Source of the DNA: Hymenobacter sp. CRA2
GTDB lineage: Bacteria > Bacteroidota > Bacteroidia > Cytophagales > Hymenobacteraceae
Reading direction: 5' to 3'
Assembly (NCBI RefSeq): GCF_002007105.1
Contig: NZ_MVBC01000001.1
Span: 372,001 to 436,000, forward strand
Length of the DNA stretch: 64,000 bases
Positions within the stretch are counted from its first letter, which is position 1; every line of letters starts with the position of its first letter. The position numbers and the translations under genes are program-made. The notes beneath the pieces were generated by a model. That model saw only the letters and a program-made list of their open reading frames with translations, was not told the origin of the DNA and ran no database searches. This document shows, one piece after another, positions 20,901 through 27,871 of this stretch.

Positions 20901-21413
20901 GAGCATGGTCAGCGGCGAGGTGCCGCCCAGCAGGCGCGGCCCGCCCGGCAGCCCCGGCGACTCGTAGAAAATCAGGTACAGGTCGGGCGTTTCGCGGAAC
21001 CGCTCGTCCTGCCAGAACAGGCGCAGGGTTTCGCCCAGCAGGCGGGTGTTGGGGTCCTGCTGCATGCGGCCCAGCTCGGCCTCGGCGTTCCAGCGGCGCA
21101 ACGTGATGCGGCGGCCGGCCTGGGAGTAGAGGTGGTAGTTGTAGAGCAGCTCCAGCAAGTCCCAGTAGTGCGACACCAGCTCGTGGTAGACCGAATTGGG
21201 GTTGCGCGAGCCTTCCCGGGCCACGAAGTCAAACGCGGTTTCAAAGAGGTGCATCCGCGCGAAGGGCGTCGGGATGGACACCGCCAGGTTGCGCGTACGG
21301 CCGCCCGTGGGGTCGGTGATGGTATTGATTTCGGTGCTCGTGAGCGGACCGGTCTGTTGCCAGCCCTGGATTTGCTGCGAGCCGCTGTTGTGCAGGCGAA
21401 GGACTTTGGGCAT
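17946..21413 (-). CDS. giant protein with Hsp70/actin-fold ATPase domain
   Basis: An 1155-residue cytoplasmic protein. The C-terminal half is an actin/Hsp70/sugar-kinase fold ATPase. Phosphate-1 loop FAVDFGTTNTHIAYSDG has Asp593, phosphate-2 loop NIDIGGGTTDLLVF has Asp826, and an adenosine-like motif CFSGKGSLYLRLLAGG lies near residue 961. The first 580 residues are a large beta-rich region (LAELLHFTIDLNHVRVSLKV, KFRQQPEYNDLYKVMLVD) that I do not recognise. Residues after about 1000 contain a helical tail. No signal peptide or membrane helix is seen. It may be related to SrfB-type Hsp70-like proteins, but this was not tested. It lies between the tubulin-like and stator genes; a shared complex is inferred. 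Confidence 0.85.
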   Translation of the reverse strand: MPKVLRLHNSGSQQIQGWQQTGPLTSTEINTITDPTGGRTRNLAVSIPTPFARMHLFETAFDFVAREGSRNPNSVYHELVSHYWDLLELLYNYHLYSQAGRRITLRRWNAEAELGRMQQDPNTRLLGETLRLFWQDERFRETPDLYLIFYESPGLPGGPRLLGGTSPLTMLFTAPAVPVLDMERPRAGGRYFDQQYVALEQRDPQFQDFVYELFLTFPRLQDRNFAHRVFGTLDRNRISQMQLTGDRNAQQFATRYPGLTDAQGNPAYVRNIPLPGRADQTAVVSSDLFIQPTRDLAPGVVKPLVLRPNLAMGGVNYLNGQPWDDRTAVPYVDEQPMSSRVLPGKGFKYPYLTVGDLLADSLVELPYELNSERYHTGRVTFQYGADSQGRARFPYLLPLQPAFFEYFTEHDLAELLHFTIDLNHVRVSLKVPVQQGRFITLERSYYTNPQNPKDELGREIPEKGRIVRANVGLGVFPFYKFRQQPEYNDLYKVMLVDADNGPAQLQKQYAVEFFVGGERITDQGAARRATRYERTRKSISTAGSTYYEVTGTHFDVAELVCPAGPGLPPARGLMVPRWKELDRGTRRFTFAVDFGTTNTHIAYSDGPSSHPRPLSIGELDQQVIWLHAPLPDLGLSPYQRYRQGAQQLWAQIAELQNREFVPSFVGDGGAAYAFPVRTAVCETSTFPNEPARVLGNINIGFSINTENTAELPQNRFVTNLKWSAELDPSGVTRIEAFFREVMLLLKHKAALNGGIMEDTRVVWFAPLSFDAFLRNQFKDKWDQAFQQVFRTRRDTLTLTESVAPYYYLTATNQVVPSRDENVVNIDIGGGTTDLLVFADSRPAYSSSFRFAGNDLWGDGYARVQGAPKQNGLLRLGVGHVESLPDSEQNQEFKGYLRAALKNNDFGSADVTSLLFLYDDALRFSQSLALGKGRQLRVLFYLHYTSIIYHVGQLTQHLGLKLPRYLCFSGKGSLYLRLLAGGSSMGAIERISKAVLKAVTGVEPPQNFRVILADNPKEATTNGGVLFEESQSAPDVDSIQNVRLLGAEAGPEIGALRLKPRGVDADMRTAVLDNMRKFLELVLVNDDVAPLMREVGVDIDRARVLEFMQREVEDSLNLGLHQLERTLGSEETLPETLFFLPLKQSLFNLGRDLLQG

Positions 21414-21415
21414 AT

Positions 21416-21604
21416 GCGCCTCACCCCCCGGCCCCCTCTCCGAAAAGGAGAGGGAGTGTGTTCGGGAGGGATTTTGTTTTAGAGGTTACTGTTTGTTTTC
21501 AAGTGCAGTGCGCTGACGTCTCCCCGCAGCCTATCAGAACAAAATCATTGCTGACTTCAGGCTCCCCCTCTCCTTTTCGGAGAGGGGGCCGGGGGGTGAG
21601 GCGC
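21416..21604. repeat. long inverted repeat separating actin-like and tubulin-like genes
   Basis: Two 26-bp arms are perfectly complementary (21416-21441, beginning GCGCCTCACCCCCCGG, and 21579-21604). Each arm contributes to a local hairpin, CCCTCTCC/GGAGAGGG, around a GAAAA or TTTTC loop. A third related copy lies at about 32210-32240. This is a REP/BIME-type dispersed repeat. Confidence 0.8.
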
Positions 21605-23046
21605 TACACCACCTTCACCTTGTCCCGGAAGGCCTCATCCGTGACGTCATACATCAGCGTAATGAGCTTGCGGAAGTTGTCGGCGTCCTGCACCTTCTTT
21701 TCGCGGGTGTTCAGCGCGTCGAGCAGGTAGTTGCGGCTAATGCCTTTGCTGAAGAAGCCCGTTTCCACCGGCTTGCCCTGAATCATCAGGTTGAAGTCGT
21801 CGGTGGTGAGGTTGAAGGGACGGAACGAGCGGCGGTTCTGGCTCAGCTCAGTCAACCAGGCGTCCACGCCGAAGTCGGGGCTGTGCAGGAACTGCTCGAG
21901 CTGACGGAAGATGGGCTCGTTTTTCTGCGCGTACTGCAGGTTGAGGTTCTTCGCGTAGGGCGCCTCGTCGGAGCCCATGTGCTGCTTGTGGTAGCGCGAG
22001 AAGTACAGCAGCTGCGTCAGATTTTGGGCCACCTGCTCCTTGGTTTCGGTGGGCAGGTGCTGGAACTGCACGTCGGGCGTATCCGTCTCCAGGCCGAATT
22101 CGTGGAACAACGGGCCGTTGTTCGAGCGGATGTCGCCGGCCGAGTAGCTCATGAAGTCCACGATGCTCAGCGCGGCCAGCAGCTCGATGATGTGGGCCTT
22201 GTTGCGCTGCCCGGTGCCGCCCGGCTGGTTGTCGTAGGGTGTGTCGGGCGTGTCGGCCAGGTAATACAGGGCGTCGAGGCCCGGCAGGTGGTTTTCGTAG
22301 TAGCCGAGCGCGGCCTTGGTCTTCGTGAGGAAGTTGTTCGAGTCGATGACCTGGTTGTCCTCGCTCTGCAGGGCGAAGTAGGGCATCACCGTCACGGCCC
22401 CGGTCAGCGCGTCGCGCAGGTAGCGGGAGTTGCTCAGGCGGGTGTTCGGGTCCTTGAGGTTCTTGAGCAGCAGCGGGAAGCCCGAGGCGCCGGTGCCGCC
22501 GAAGATGCTGCTGATGAAGAATACCCGGTCGTCCTGCTGGAAGTTGTCGGCGAAAAAACGCATTTCCGGCGACTCCACGATGCGGTTCAAGACCACCGAG
22601 CCCACGTTGGGCGAGCCGCGGAAACCGATGGTCAGCGGGCTTTCCAGGTTGTCCTGGGTGAACAAGGCTTCCACCAGCGCCTTCGATTCCACCGGCAGGT
22701 TGTTGTAGCCCAGGTAGTCGCGGAAGCTACGGTTGATGCCGCCGAAATCGAACACGAAAGTGTCCTTCACCGAGCCGTTCACGTCCTGGCTGATGGAGGA
22801 GAGCGTGCTGATATCGGTCTTGAAGAAGCCCTCTTCGCGCGGCCCGAGGCGCTTGTGAATCTGCTGATAGGTTTGCAGCAGCTGCACGGTGCGGTTCATG
22901 TCCGCGTTCTGCGCGTCCGGGTCGATGATGATAGGCACCACCTGCTGGCAGTTGGGCAGATCCACGCCCGCGGCCAGCAGCATCGTCAGGGAGCGGACCA
23001 CCCGGGAGCCGGTGCCGCCGATGCCGAAAAGAAAGAGTTTAGCCAT
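21604..23046 (-). CDS. tubulin/FtsZ-like GTPase (Tubulin_2-type)
   Basis: A 480-residue soluble protein of the tubulin-like superfamily, expected to bind GTP and possibly form filaments. The start MAKLFLFGIGGTGSRVVRSL has the glycine loop of the Rossmann N-terminus (G8-I-G-G-T-G13). The tubulin signature appears as FISSIFGGTGASGFPLLL (G183-G-T-G-A-S188), where FtsZ has GGGTGTG. Downstream TKTKAALGYYENHLPGLDALYYL and the C-terminal half have no clear FtsZ similarity. ATG 23046 is chosen because the Rossmann strand starts there; the upstream extension is spacer. It is the key element of the cluster. Confidence 0.85.
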   Translation of the reverse strand: MAKLFLFGIGGTGSRVVRSLTMLLAAGVDLPNCQQVVPIIIDPDAQNADMNRTVQLLQTYQQIHKRLGPREEGFFKTDISTLSSISQDVNGSVKDTFVFDFGGINRSFRDYLGYNNLPVESKALVEALFTQDNLESPLTIGFRGSPNVGSVVLNRIVESPEMRFFADNFQQDDRVFFISSIFGGTGASGFPLLLKNLKDPNTRLSNSRYLRDALTGAVTVMPYFALQSEDNQVIDSNNFLTKTKAALGYYENHLPGLDALYYLADTPDTPYDNQPGGTGQRNKAHIIELLAALSIVDFMSYSAGDIRSNNGPLFHEFGLETDTPDVQFQHLPTETKEQVAQNLTQLLYFSRYHKQHMGSDEAPYAKNLNLQYAQKNEPIFRQLEQFLHSPDFGVDAWLTELSQNRRSFRPFNLTTDDFNLMIQGKPVETGFFSKGISRNYLLDALNTREKKVQDADNFRKLITLMYDVTDEAFRDKVKVV

Positions 23047-23138
23047 GTCAGGGAGAAGTGAGAAGCGAGAAGTGAGAAGTGAGAGTCGTTCACAACCGAA
23101 CCGACTTTGTCTCACCTCTCATGTCTCCATACTCAGGT

Positions 23139-23531
23139 CTAAAACGGAGTGGTGCTGGCGTTGACCGACAGCTTGCGGAACACCAGGGAGAAGAGGAAGA
23201 AGAACAGCGCCGCGTAGATGGCGTTGAGCAGCGCGAGCCAATACATATAGGAGTGCTCCACCACGTTCTGCCCCTTCACCTGCGCTATAACGATGATGAA
23301 GGCGATGATGACATTCACCAACAGCATAATCGACCAGTGGCTGGGGCGGCTGAAGGTGGCCACACGCATCCAGCGGTTGATGACTAGGTAGAAGAGCACC
23401 AGCAGCGCCAGCGTGATGCCGATGTTCAGCAGGCCGATATTGGGGAAGATGACCTCGCGGTACACCGGAACTTCGGAGGAGGGCTGCGGCGAGCCGATGA
23501 CTTCGTATAGGGCGCGAAAAAAGCCTTTCAT
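23139..23531 (-). CDS. three-helix membrane protein of the cluster
   Basis: A 130-residue protein with three strongly hydrophobic segments: about residues 32-53 (LLNIGITLALLVLFYLVINRW), about 62-85 (SIMLLVNVIIAFIIVIAQV) and about 92-120 (MYWLALLNAIYAALFFFLFSLVF). A short N-terminal soluble part precedes them. No family is recognised. It sits between the vWA-like lipoprotein and the tubulin-like gene and may anchor the cytoplasmic partner at the membrane (inference). Confidence 0.75.
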   Translation of the reverse strand: MKGFFRALYEVIGSPQPSSEVPVYREVIFPNIGLLNIGITLALLVLFYLVINRWMRVATFSRPSHWSIMLLVNVIIAFIIVIAQVKGQNVVEHSYMYWLALLNAIYAALFFFLFSLVFRKLSVNASTTPF

Positions 23532-23552
23532 TTTATGGAGGTGAGACTATGT

Positions 23553-23635
23553 GACATGAGAAGTGAGAAGCAGATGTTAAGCATGAGTAAGTACAGAGAA
23601 ACCTGATGGGGCTTGGTTGTCTCACTTCTCATGTC
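23553..23635. repeat. inverted repeat in spacer, shared with neighbouring spacer
   Basis: GACATGAGAAGTGAGA (23553-23568) is perfectly complementary to TCTCACTTCTCATGTC (23620-23635). The next spacer of the cluster (23047-23138) contains runs of the same GAGAAGTGAGA words and CTCACCTCTCATGTCTCC at 23110-23127. Confidence 0.75.
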
Positions 23636-23650
23636 TCTATACTCACATCT

Positions 23651-25012
23651 TCAGTCGGGTTGTACGGAAAGTGGCACGCGCAGCACATCGGCAGCATTCG
23701 TGCCAGCTTGGCGGCCCGCCAGCAGCTTCTGCAGGCCGTCGAGCTGCCGGCTGAGGGCAAAGGTTTGAGAACCAGGCCGGCTGTCGTCGGTGGTGGTCCA
23801 TTTTTCTACCCAGGTGGGGCGCGCCGCGGGCAAGGCCAGCGTCAGGTCCTGCTTGCTGCGGGGCTTGCCGGTCACGCGCACCGTTACGAAGTGCGTGTAG
23901 GCGGCTTCGGGGCCGCCGCTGCGCTTGGCTGCCTCAGTGGCGGCTTCCACTTTCACCACTTTGGCTTCGGTGGTATTGCCGCGCAGGGCCAGGTTCTTCT
24001 GCAGGTACGCCGGGGCCTGAAACAGCTCCGGCAGCTGCGCCAGGTCGAGGCCAACGACAAACTCAGCCGGCTCCTGCGCCGAAGCTTCCTCAATGGCGAC
24101 GGCGTGGCCACCCGCCCCAGCCTGCTTGCCCGCATCGGCCACAAACCAACTGCCTTTGCGCTGGAAGCGGCTGAGCACGGAATTAGGCACTTCCAGGGCC
24201 GGCAATCCAAAGTGAGCTTGCTCGCCCTGCAGGCCTTTCATCAGCGTGGCGTCGAAGCGGCCGACCAGCTCGGCCGGGCCCAGCACCCACATGTAATACG
24301 GAATGGGCTCGGCGCAGCAGTTCGGCACCTTACCCACGCGACCTTTCATGGCCGGGTAGTACGTACCCTTGAAGTCGGAGGTGAAGCCGTACACCGACAC
24401 GGCCAGGTCCTGGCGGCTGTGGGCCAGCGCATCGGCAATATCGGTGTTGATGTAGGGCACGTCGCCGGCGCGCTCGGGCGAGTAGATGAAGTCGGAGATG
24501 ATGACGCTGACCGTGCCCTCGCCGAGGTAGCGGTTGGCGACTGTATCGAGGATGGCCGGAATGCTGGTGCTTTTGGCCGGCTGGCTGATGCCGCGGCGCA
24601 CCGTTTCGCTCAGAGCCTTGTAGGAGTCGGTCAGGGGGCGGTCGGCAATGCGGAAGTAGCCGCGTTGCGCCACGCGCTGGTCGCGCTCCAGGCCCGAGAG
24701 CCACTCCGACACTTGCTGCTGAAACTGCGTGGTGCGGGCATCGGCGCCGCTGGCGGGCATGAAGCCCTGCATGGAACCGGATACCTCCAGAAATACATTG
24801 ACCCGGGGGAAGCGGGCTTCTCCGGTGCTGGGCGTAGCGGGTTTAGCAGCTGCCTTCGACGGCGCCGGTTGGGCCGGCGACTGGGTGGCCGGGGCTTCGG
24901 GAGAACTAGGTTTGTCGGACTGGCCCGCGTCTATATCGGAGCGGGAATAGCAGCCGGCCAGCAGCAGGGCAGCGGCAGGCAGCGTGTGGCGGACGAAGAA
25001 AGAAATGCGCAT
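23651..25012 (-). CDS. vWA-like domain lipoprotein
   Basis: First gene of the cluster in transcription order. The 453-residue lipoprotein begins MRISFFVRHTLPAAALLLAGC (lipid-modified Cys21), followed by a Pro/Ala-rich linker. A von Willebrand A-like domain follows, with RVNVFLEVSGSMQGF at residues 70-84 and a later TVSVIISDFIYSPERAG. The metal-ion site normally reads DxSxS; here it is E76-V-S-G-S80, so metal binding may be altered. The domain continues to about residue 220, and a C-terminal 200-residue region is of unknown fold. The lipid anchor places it on the periplasmic or outer face. ATG 25012 is preferred because it opens the lipoprotein signal. Confidence 0.82.
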   Translation of the reverse strand: MRISFFVRHTLPAAALLLAGCYSRSDIDAGQSDKPSSPEAPATQSPAQPAPSKAAAKPATPSTGEARFPRVNVFLEVSGSMQGFMPASGADARTTQFQQQVSEWLSGLERDQRVAQRGYFRIADRPLTDSYKALSETVRRGISQPAKSTSIPAILDTVANRYLGEGTVSVIISDFIYSPERAGDVPYINTDIADALAHSRQDLAVSVYGFTSDFKGTYYPAMKGRVGKVPNCCAEPIPYYMWVLGPAELVGRFDATLMKGLQGEQAHFGLPALEVPNSVLSRFQRKGSWFVADAGKQAGAGGHAVAIEEASAQEPAEFVVGLDLAQLPELFQAPAYLQKNLALRGNTTEAKVVKVEAATEAAKRSGGPEAAYTHFVTVRVTGKPRSKQDLTLALPAARPTWVEKWTTTDDSRPGSQTFALSRQLDGLQKLLAGRQAGTNAADVLRVPLSVQPD

Positions 25013-25277
25013 CGGTCCGAACATACGCACCGCCACGCGGCGGCGCAATGCAGCGTACTGGTAAGGGGCTTGTGGGGTTGCCGAATGGAACGCTCAAATC
25101 ACAGGAAAATTTTATTTCGTTGGTGAACCCCTACTGACAGAAGGCCGTTTTACTGGTCTCTACCGCGTCTTGCTTTAAGCATTTGCTTCAAAAAGTCATA
25201 AAACACCCTTTTATCTGGCAATCCGCTGTTCTGCGGCCTGCGTAAAGCAGCAGGAACGGACCCCGCCAGCCTTCGAC

Positions 25278-25742
25278 ATGATTTATACCGTCAGTGATTT
25301 TGTGTGCGTGCAGTACGACTGGGACCGTGGCCTGCTGCGGCACCGGTGGAATGGGGTAGAGCGGTTTGCGGGCCTGAGCTTGTTTCAGAGCGTGCACGAG
25401 TCGCTGCTGGACCTGGCTCTGGAGCACTGCGCCACGAGCTGGCTGGTGGAGCTGAGCGCGGCCCCGCTCACGGTGGAAGACCAGCTGTGGCTGGAACAAA
25501 CGTGGATTCCGTCCCTGACCCGCTCGGCGGTGCGGCGCCTGGCCGTAGTAGCCGACGACGCCTACAACCTCATGGCTCTGGAAGGCCTGTTGCCCGTCGG
25601 GCAGGCGGGCCTGCAGCGCATGCTGCAGTTCTTTGCCGACCCTACCACGGCCCTGGAGTGGCTCACCGGCTCCGATGCCGCCGCCGGGGAGCTGCAGCAC
25701 GAGTGGGAAGTCAACGTCGAGCCGGGTATGCTGACGCCATAA
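25278..25742 (+). CDS. hypothetical small protein, STAS/SpoIIAA-like look
   Basis: A 154-residue soluble protein transcribed away from the central cluster. Alternating strands and helices (VCVQYDWDRGLLRHRW, SWLVELSAAPLTVEDQLWLEQTWIP, VRRLAVVADDAYNLMALEGLL) give an impression of the STAS-like fold that is common in Bacteroidota single-domain proteins. No active-site motif is visible. There is no signal peptide. A strong bidirectional terminator follows. Confidence 0.8.
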   Translation: MIYTVSDFVCVQYDWDRGLLRHRWNGVERFAGLSLFQSVHESLLDLALEHCATSWLVELSAAPLTVEDQLWLEQTWIPSLTRSAVRRLAVVADDAYNLMALEGLLPVGQAGLQRMLQFFADPTTALEWLTGSDAAAGELQHEWEVNVEPGMLTP

Positions 25743-25784
25743 CTCCAGCTGCCGCAATTTCTACCGTCCCAAAGCGGTATAGAA

Positions 25785-25840
25785 AACACAGCCCCGCCCG
25801 AAGTGCCTGTAACTACAGGTTCTTCGGGCGGGGCTGTGTT
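25785..25840. terminator. bidirectional terminator
   Basis: Perfect 19-bp inverted repeat (25785-25803 with 25822-25840, starting AACACAGCCCCGCCCG). The loop itself pairs CCTGT/ACAGG. It lies between convergent genes ending at 25742 and 25924. Confidence 0.8.
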
Positions 25841-25923
25841 TAGCTTGGTGCTGCGAGCAAAATGCTGGGCTTAAGCCTTCCGGCGGGTGCTTCGCTTTGC
25901 TCGCCCTGCCAGCGGGGCAGCCG

Positions 25924-26937
25924 TTAGCTACCCGTCACGGTGTAGTCGATTTCGGTGTTGTCGCCGATGTTCAGACTGTGGTTCAGCCCGCGGAACGAGG
26001 CATCGGAGCCCACGATGCAGTCGTGCATCACGGCGGAGCGCAGCTCGGAGTACGAGCCGATGATGCTGTTGCGCAGGATGCTGTCCTGAATGATGGTCCG
26101 CTCGCCGATGGCCACGTTCGGGCCGATGATGCTGTTGGCAATGTGGCAGTCGCGCGCGATGCTCACCGGCGGAATGATGACCGTGTTCGGGAAACTGTAT
26201 TCCTCCGTGGGCTCCAGGTTCTCGGGGCGGTTCAGCAGGCGGGCGTTGGCCTCGAGCAGGGTGTCCTTGCGGCCGCAGTCAAACCAGCTGTCCACCACCC
26301 AAGTGGTCATTTCGGCGCCCTGCTCAATCATCACCATCAGCGCGTCGGTGAGGTAGAACTCGTGCTGGGTGCGGCGGTCTTCCTCGATGATGCGCTCCAG
26401 CGCCGAGGCCAGCCAGGCGGGGTTGTCGATGCGGTACAGGCCCACGAGGGCGTAGTTCGACTTGGGGATGCGCGGCTTCTCCACGGCCTTGGTCACGCGG
26501 CCGCCGGCCCCGGTTTCTACCACCCCAAAGGCCGAAGGCGTCTTCACTTCCTTCACGGCCAGCACCGTGCCCGGCTGGTTGATGATCTGGCGCAGATCCA
26601 TATCGACGATGGTGTCGCCGAGCTGGATCAGGACGGGCTCCTGCTCGTGCTGAAACTTGTCGCGGGCCAGCCAGAGCGCGTGCCCGATGCCCTCGCGCGG
26701 CTCCTGCACCACAAACTCGGTGCGCAGCTTTGGGTAGCAGCGCCGCACGTACCGCTCGATTTTCTCGCCGAGGTAGCCGACGATGAACACAAAATCCTGA
26801 ATACCCGCCGCCACGAGGCGGTCGATGATGTGGCCCAGGATGGGCGTGCCCGCCACCGGCACCAGCGACTTGGGCTGGGTGTGGGTGTGCGGCCGCAGGC
26901 GCGACCCGATACCCGCGACGGGGATGATGGCTTTCAT
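25924..26937 (-). CDS. sugar-nucleotide pyrophosphorylase-like nucleotidyltransferase
   Basis: Activates a sugar 1-phosphate with an NTP to give an NDP-sugar. The 337-residue protein begins MKAIIPVAGIGSRLRPHTHTQ with PKSL following, the GxGxRxxP...K signature of the NTP_transferase family. It continues with LVQLGDTIVDMDL-type metal site (VLIQLGDTIVDMDL). It ends in a left-handed beta-helix (about residues 245-330, IGPNVAIGERTIIQDS, NSIIGSYSELRSAVMHDCIVG). Overall it resembles glucose-1-phosphate thymidylyl/uridylyltransferases and archaeal-type bifunctional GlmU-like enzymes; the exact sugar is unknown. ATG 26937 opens the family motif. It diverges from the LemA operon. Confidence 0.92.
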   Translation of the reverse strand: MKAIIPVAGIGSRLRPHTHTQPKSLVPVAGTPILGHIIDRLVAAGIQDFVFIVGYLGEKIERYVRRCYPKLRTEFVVQEPREGIGHALWLARDKFQHEQEPVLIQLGDTIVDMDLRQIINQPGTVLAVKEVKTPSAFGVVETGAGGRVTKAVEKPRIPKSNYALVGLYRIDNPAWLASALERIIEEDRRTQHEFYLTDALMVMIEQGAEMTTWVVDSWFDCGRKDTLLEANARLLNRPENLEPTEEYSFPNTVIIPPVSIARDCHIANSIIGPNVAIGERTIIQDSILRNSIIGSYSELRSAVMHDCIVGSDASFRGLNHSLNIGDNTEIDYTVTGS

Positions 26938-27041
26938 GGACGGTGGATGAGGGGGATGAGTAGATGAGGGGGCAGAGCCGCTGAGCAGATGAGGCCACGG
27001 GCTGCTCATCTATTCGGCCGCTGCCGGCCTCATCGTAGGAC

Positions 27042-27121
27042 CTGCGCTGCAAAATACGGATTCACGGCCGGAGCCGGCACTATATAACCGCGCTGCGATG
27101 AATCCGTACTTTGCAGCGCAG
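27042..27121. promoter_or_regulatory. inverted-repeat divergent promoter region
   Basis: Arms 27042-27064 and 27099-27121 are complementary at 22 of 23 positions. Each reads outward as TGAATCCGTAYTTTGCAGCG, with a TAYTTTG box resembling the Bacteroidota -7 element. One faces the nucleotidyltransferase (start 26937) and the other the LemA operon (start 27201). Promoter function is inferred. Confidence 0.45.
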
Positions 27122-27200
27122 CTTCGGCTCTGTATAACCGCCGACGCGGCCTTTGTTCTACGTCTCACCCCTTCTCTCCTCATCCCCTACTTACACCTCC

Positions 27201-27782
27201 ATGAAACGTTTCCTTCTCTACTTCGCGGGCTTGGTTATTCTGCTCTCGCAGTCCTCGTGCGGCTACAATAGCATGGTCGAGCTGGACCAGAAAGTCAAAA
27301 GCCAGTGGGCCAACGTGCAGAACAGCTACCAGCGCCGCTCCGACCTGATTCCGAACCTGGTAAACACCGTAAAGGGCGCCGCCAACTTCGAGAAATCGAC
27401 GCTGACGCAGGTGGTGGAAGCCCGCGCCAAGGCTACCAGCGTGCAGCTGTCGGCCGACCAGCTCACGCCCGAAAACATCAAGAAATTCCAGGAAGCCCAG
27501 AGCCAGGTATCGGCCGGACTGGGCCGCCTGCTGGCCGTGTCGGAAAACTACCCCGACCTGAAAGCCAACGCCAACTTCCAGGAGCTGCAGGCCCAGATCG
27601 AGGGCACTGAAAACCGCATCAACGTGGAGCGCAAGAACTTCAACGACGCTACCAACGAGTATAATACCTACATCCGCTCCTTCCCCAACAACCTGTTTGC
27701 CGGCATGTTCGGCTTCCAGCAGAAGCCCTACTTCGAAGCCGACGCCAACGCCCAGAAAGCTCCCACAGTCAACTTTGAGTAA
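27201..27782 (+). CDS. lemA: LemA family protein
   Basis: A 193-residue membrane-attached LemA protein. The N-terminus (MKRFLLYFAGLVILLSQSSCGY) is a lipoprotein-type signal. The helical bundle carries the family sequence WANVQNSYQRRSDLIPNLVN followed by VKGAANFEKSTLTQVVEARA and the end RSFPNNLFAGMFGF. Function is unclear in all bacteria, although LemA is repeatedly found next to TPM-domain proteins, as here. First gene of a three-gene operon. ATG 27201 is chosen over an upstream in-frame codon because it opens the signal. Confidence 0.95.
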   Translation: MKRFLLYFAGLVILLSQSSCGYNSMVELDQKVKSQWANVQNSYQRRSDLIPNLVNTVKGAANFEKSTLTQVVEARAKATSVQLSADQLTPENIKKFQEAQSQVSAGLGRLLAVSENYPDLKANANFQELQAQIEGTENRINVERKNFNDATNEYNTYIRSFPNNLFAGMFGFQQKPYFEADANAQKAPTVNFE

Positions 27783-27871
27783 CCTCGATGAGGAAGAATG
27801 AAGGAGGAAGAATTGGTCGTTCCGGCCTGCTTCCTTCTTCCCTCTTGTTTCCTCATTCTTCAGTCAAGTCT

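Noticed and set aside
17952-21482. Very long plus-strand reading frame (about 1176 codons) opposite the actin-like gene
   Set aside because: It mirrors the real gene on the other strand; its translation is rich in His, Val, Gly, Arg and Gln without domains. In GC-rich DNA such antisense frames are expected. The same applies to long frames at 13950-15479, 21883-23061, 23606-25126, 35442-36929 and 56362-57606.
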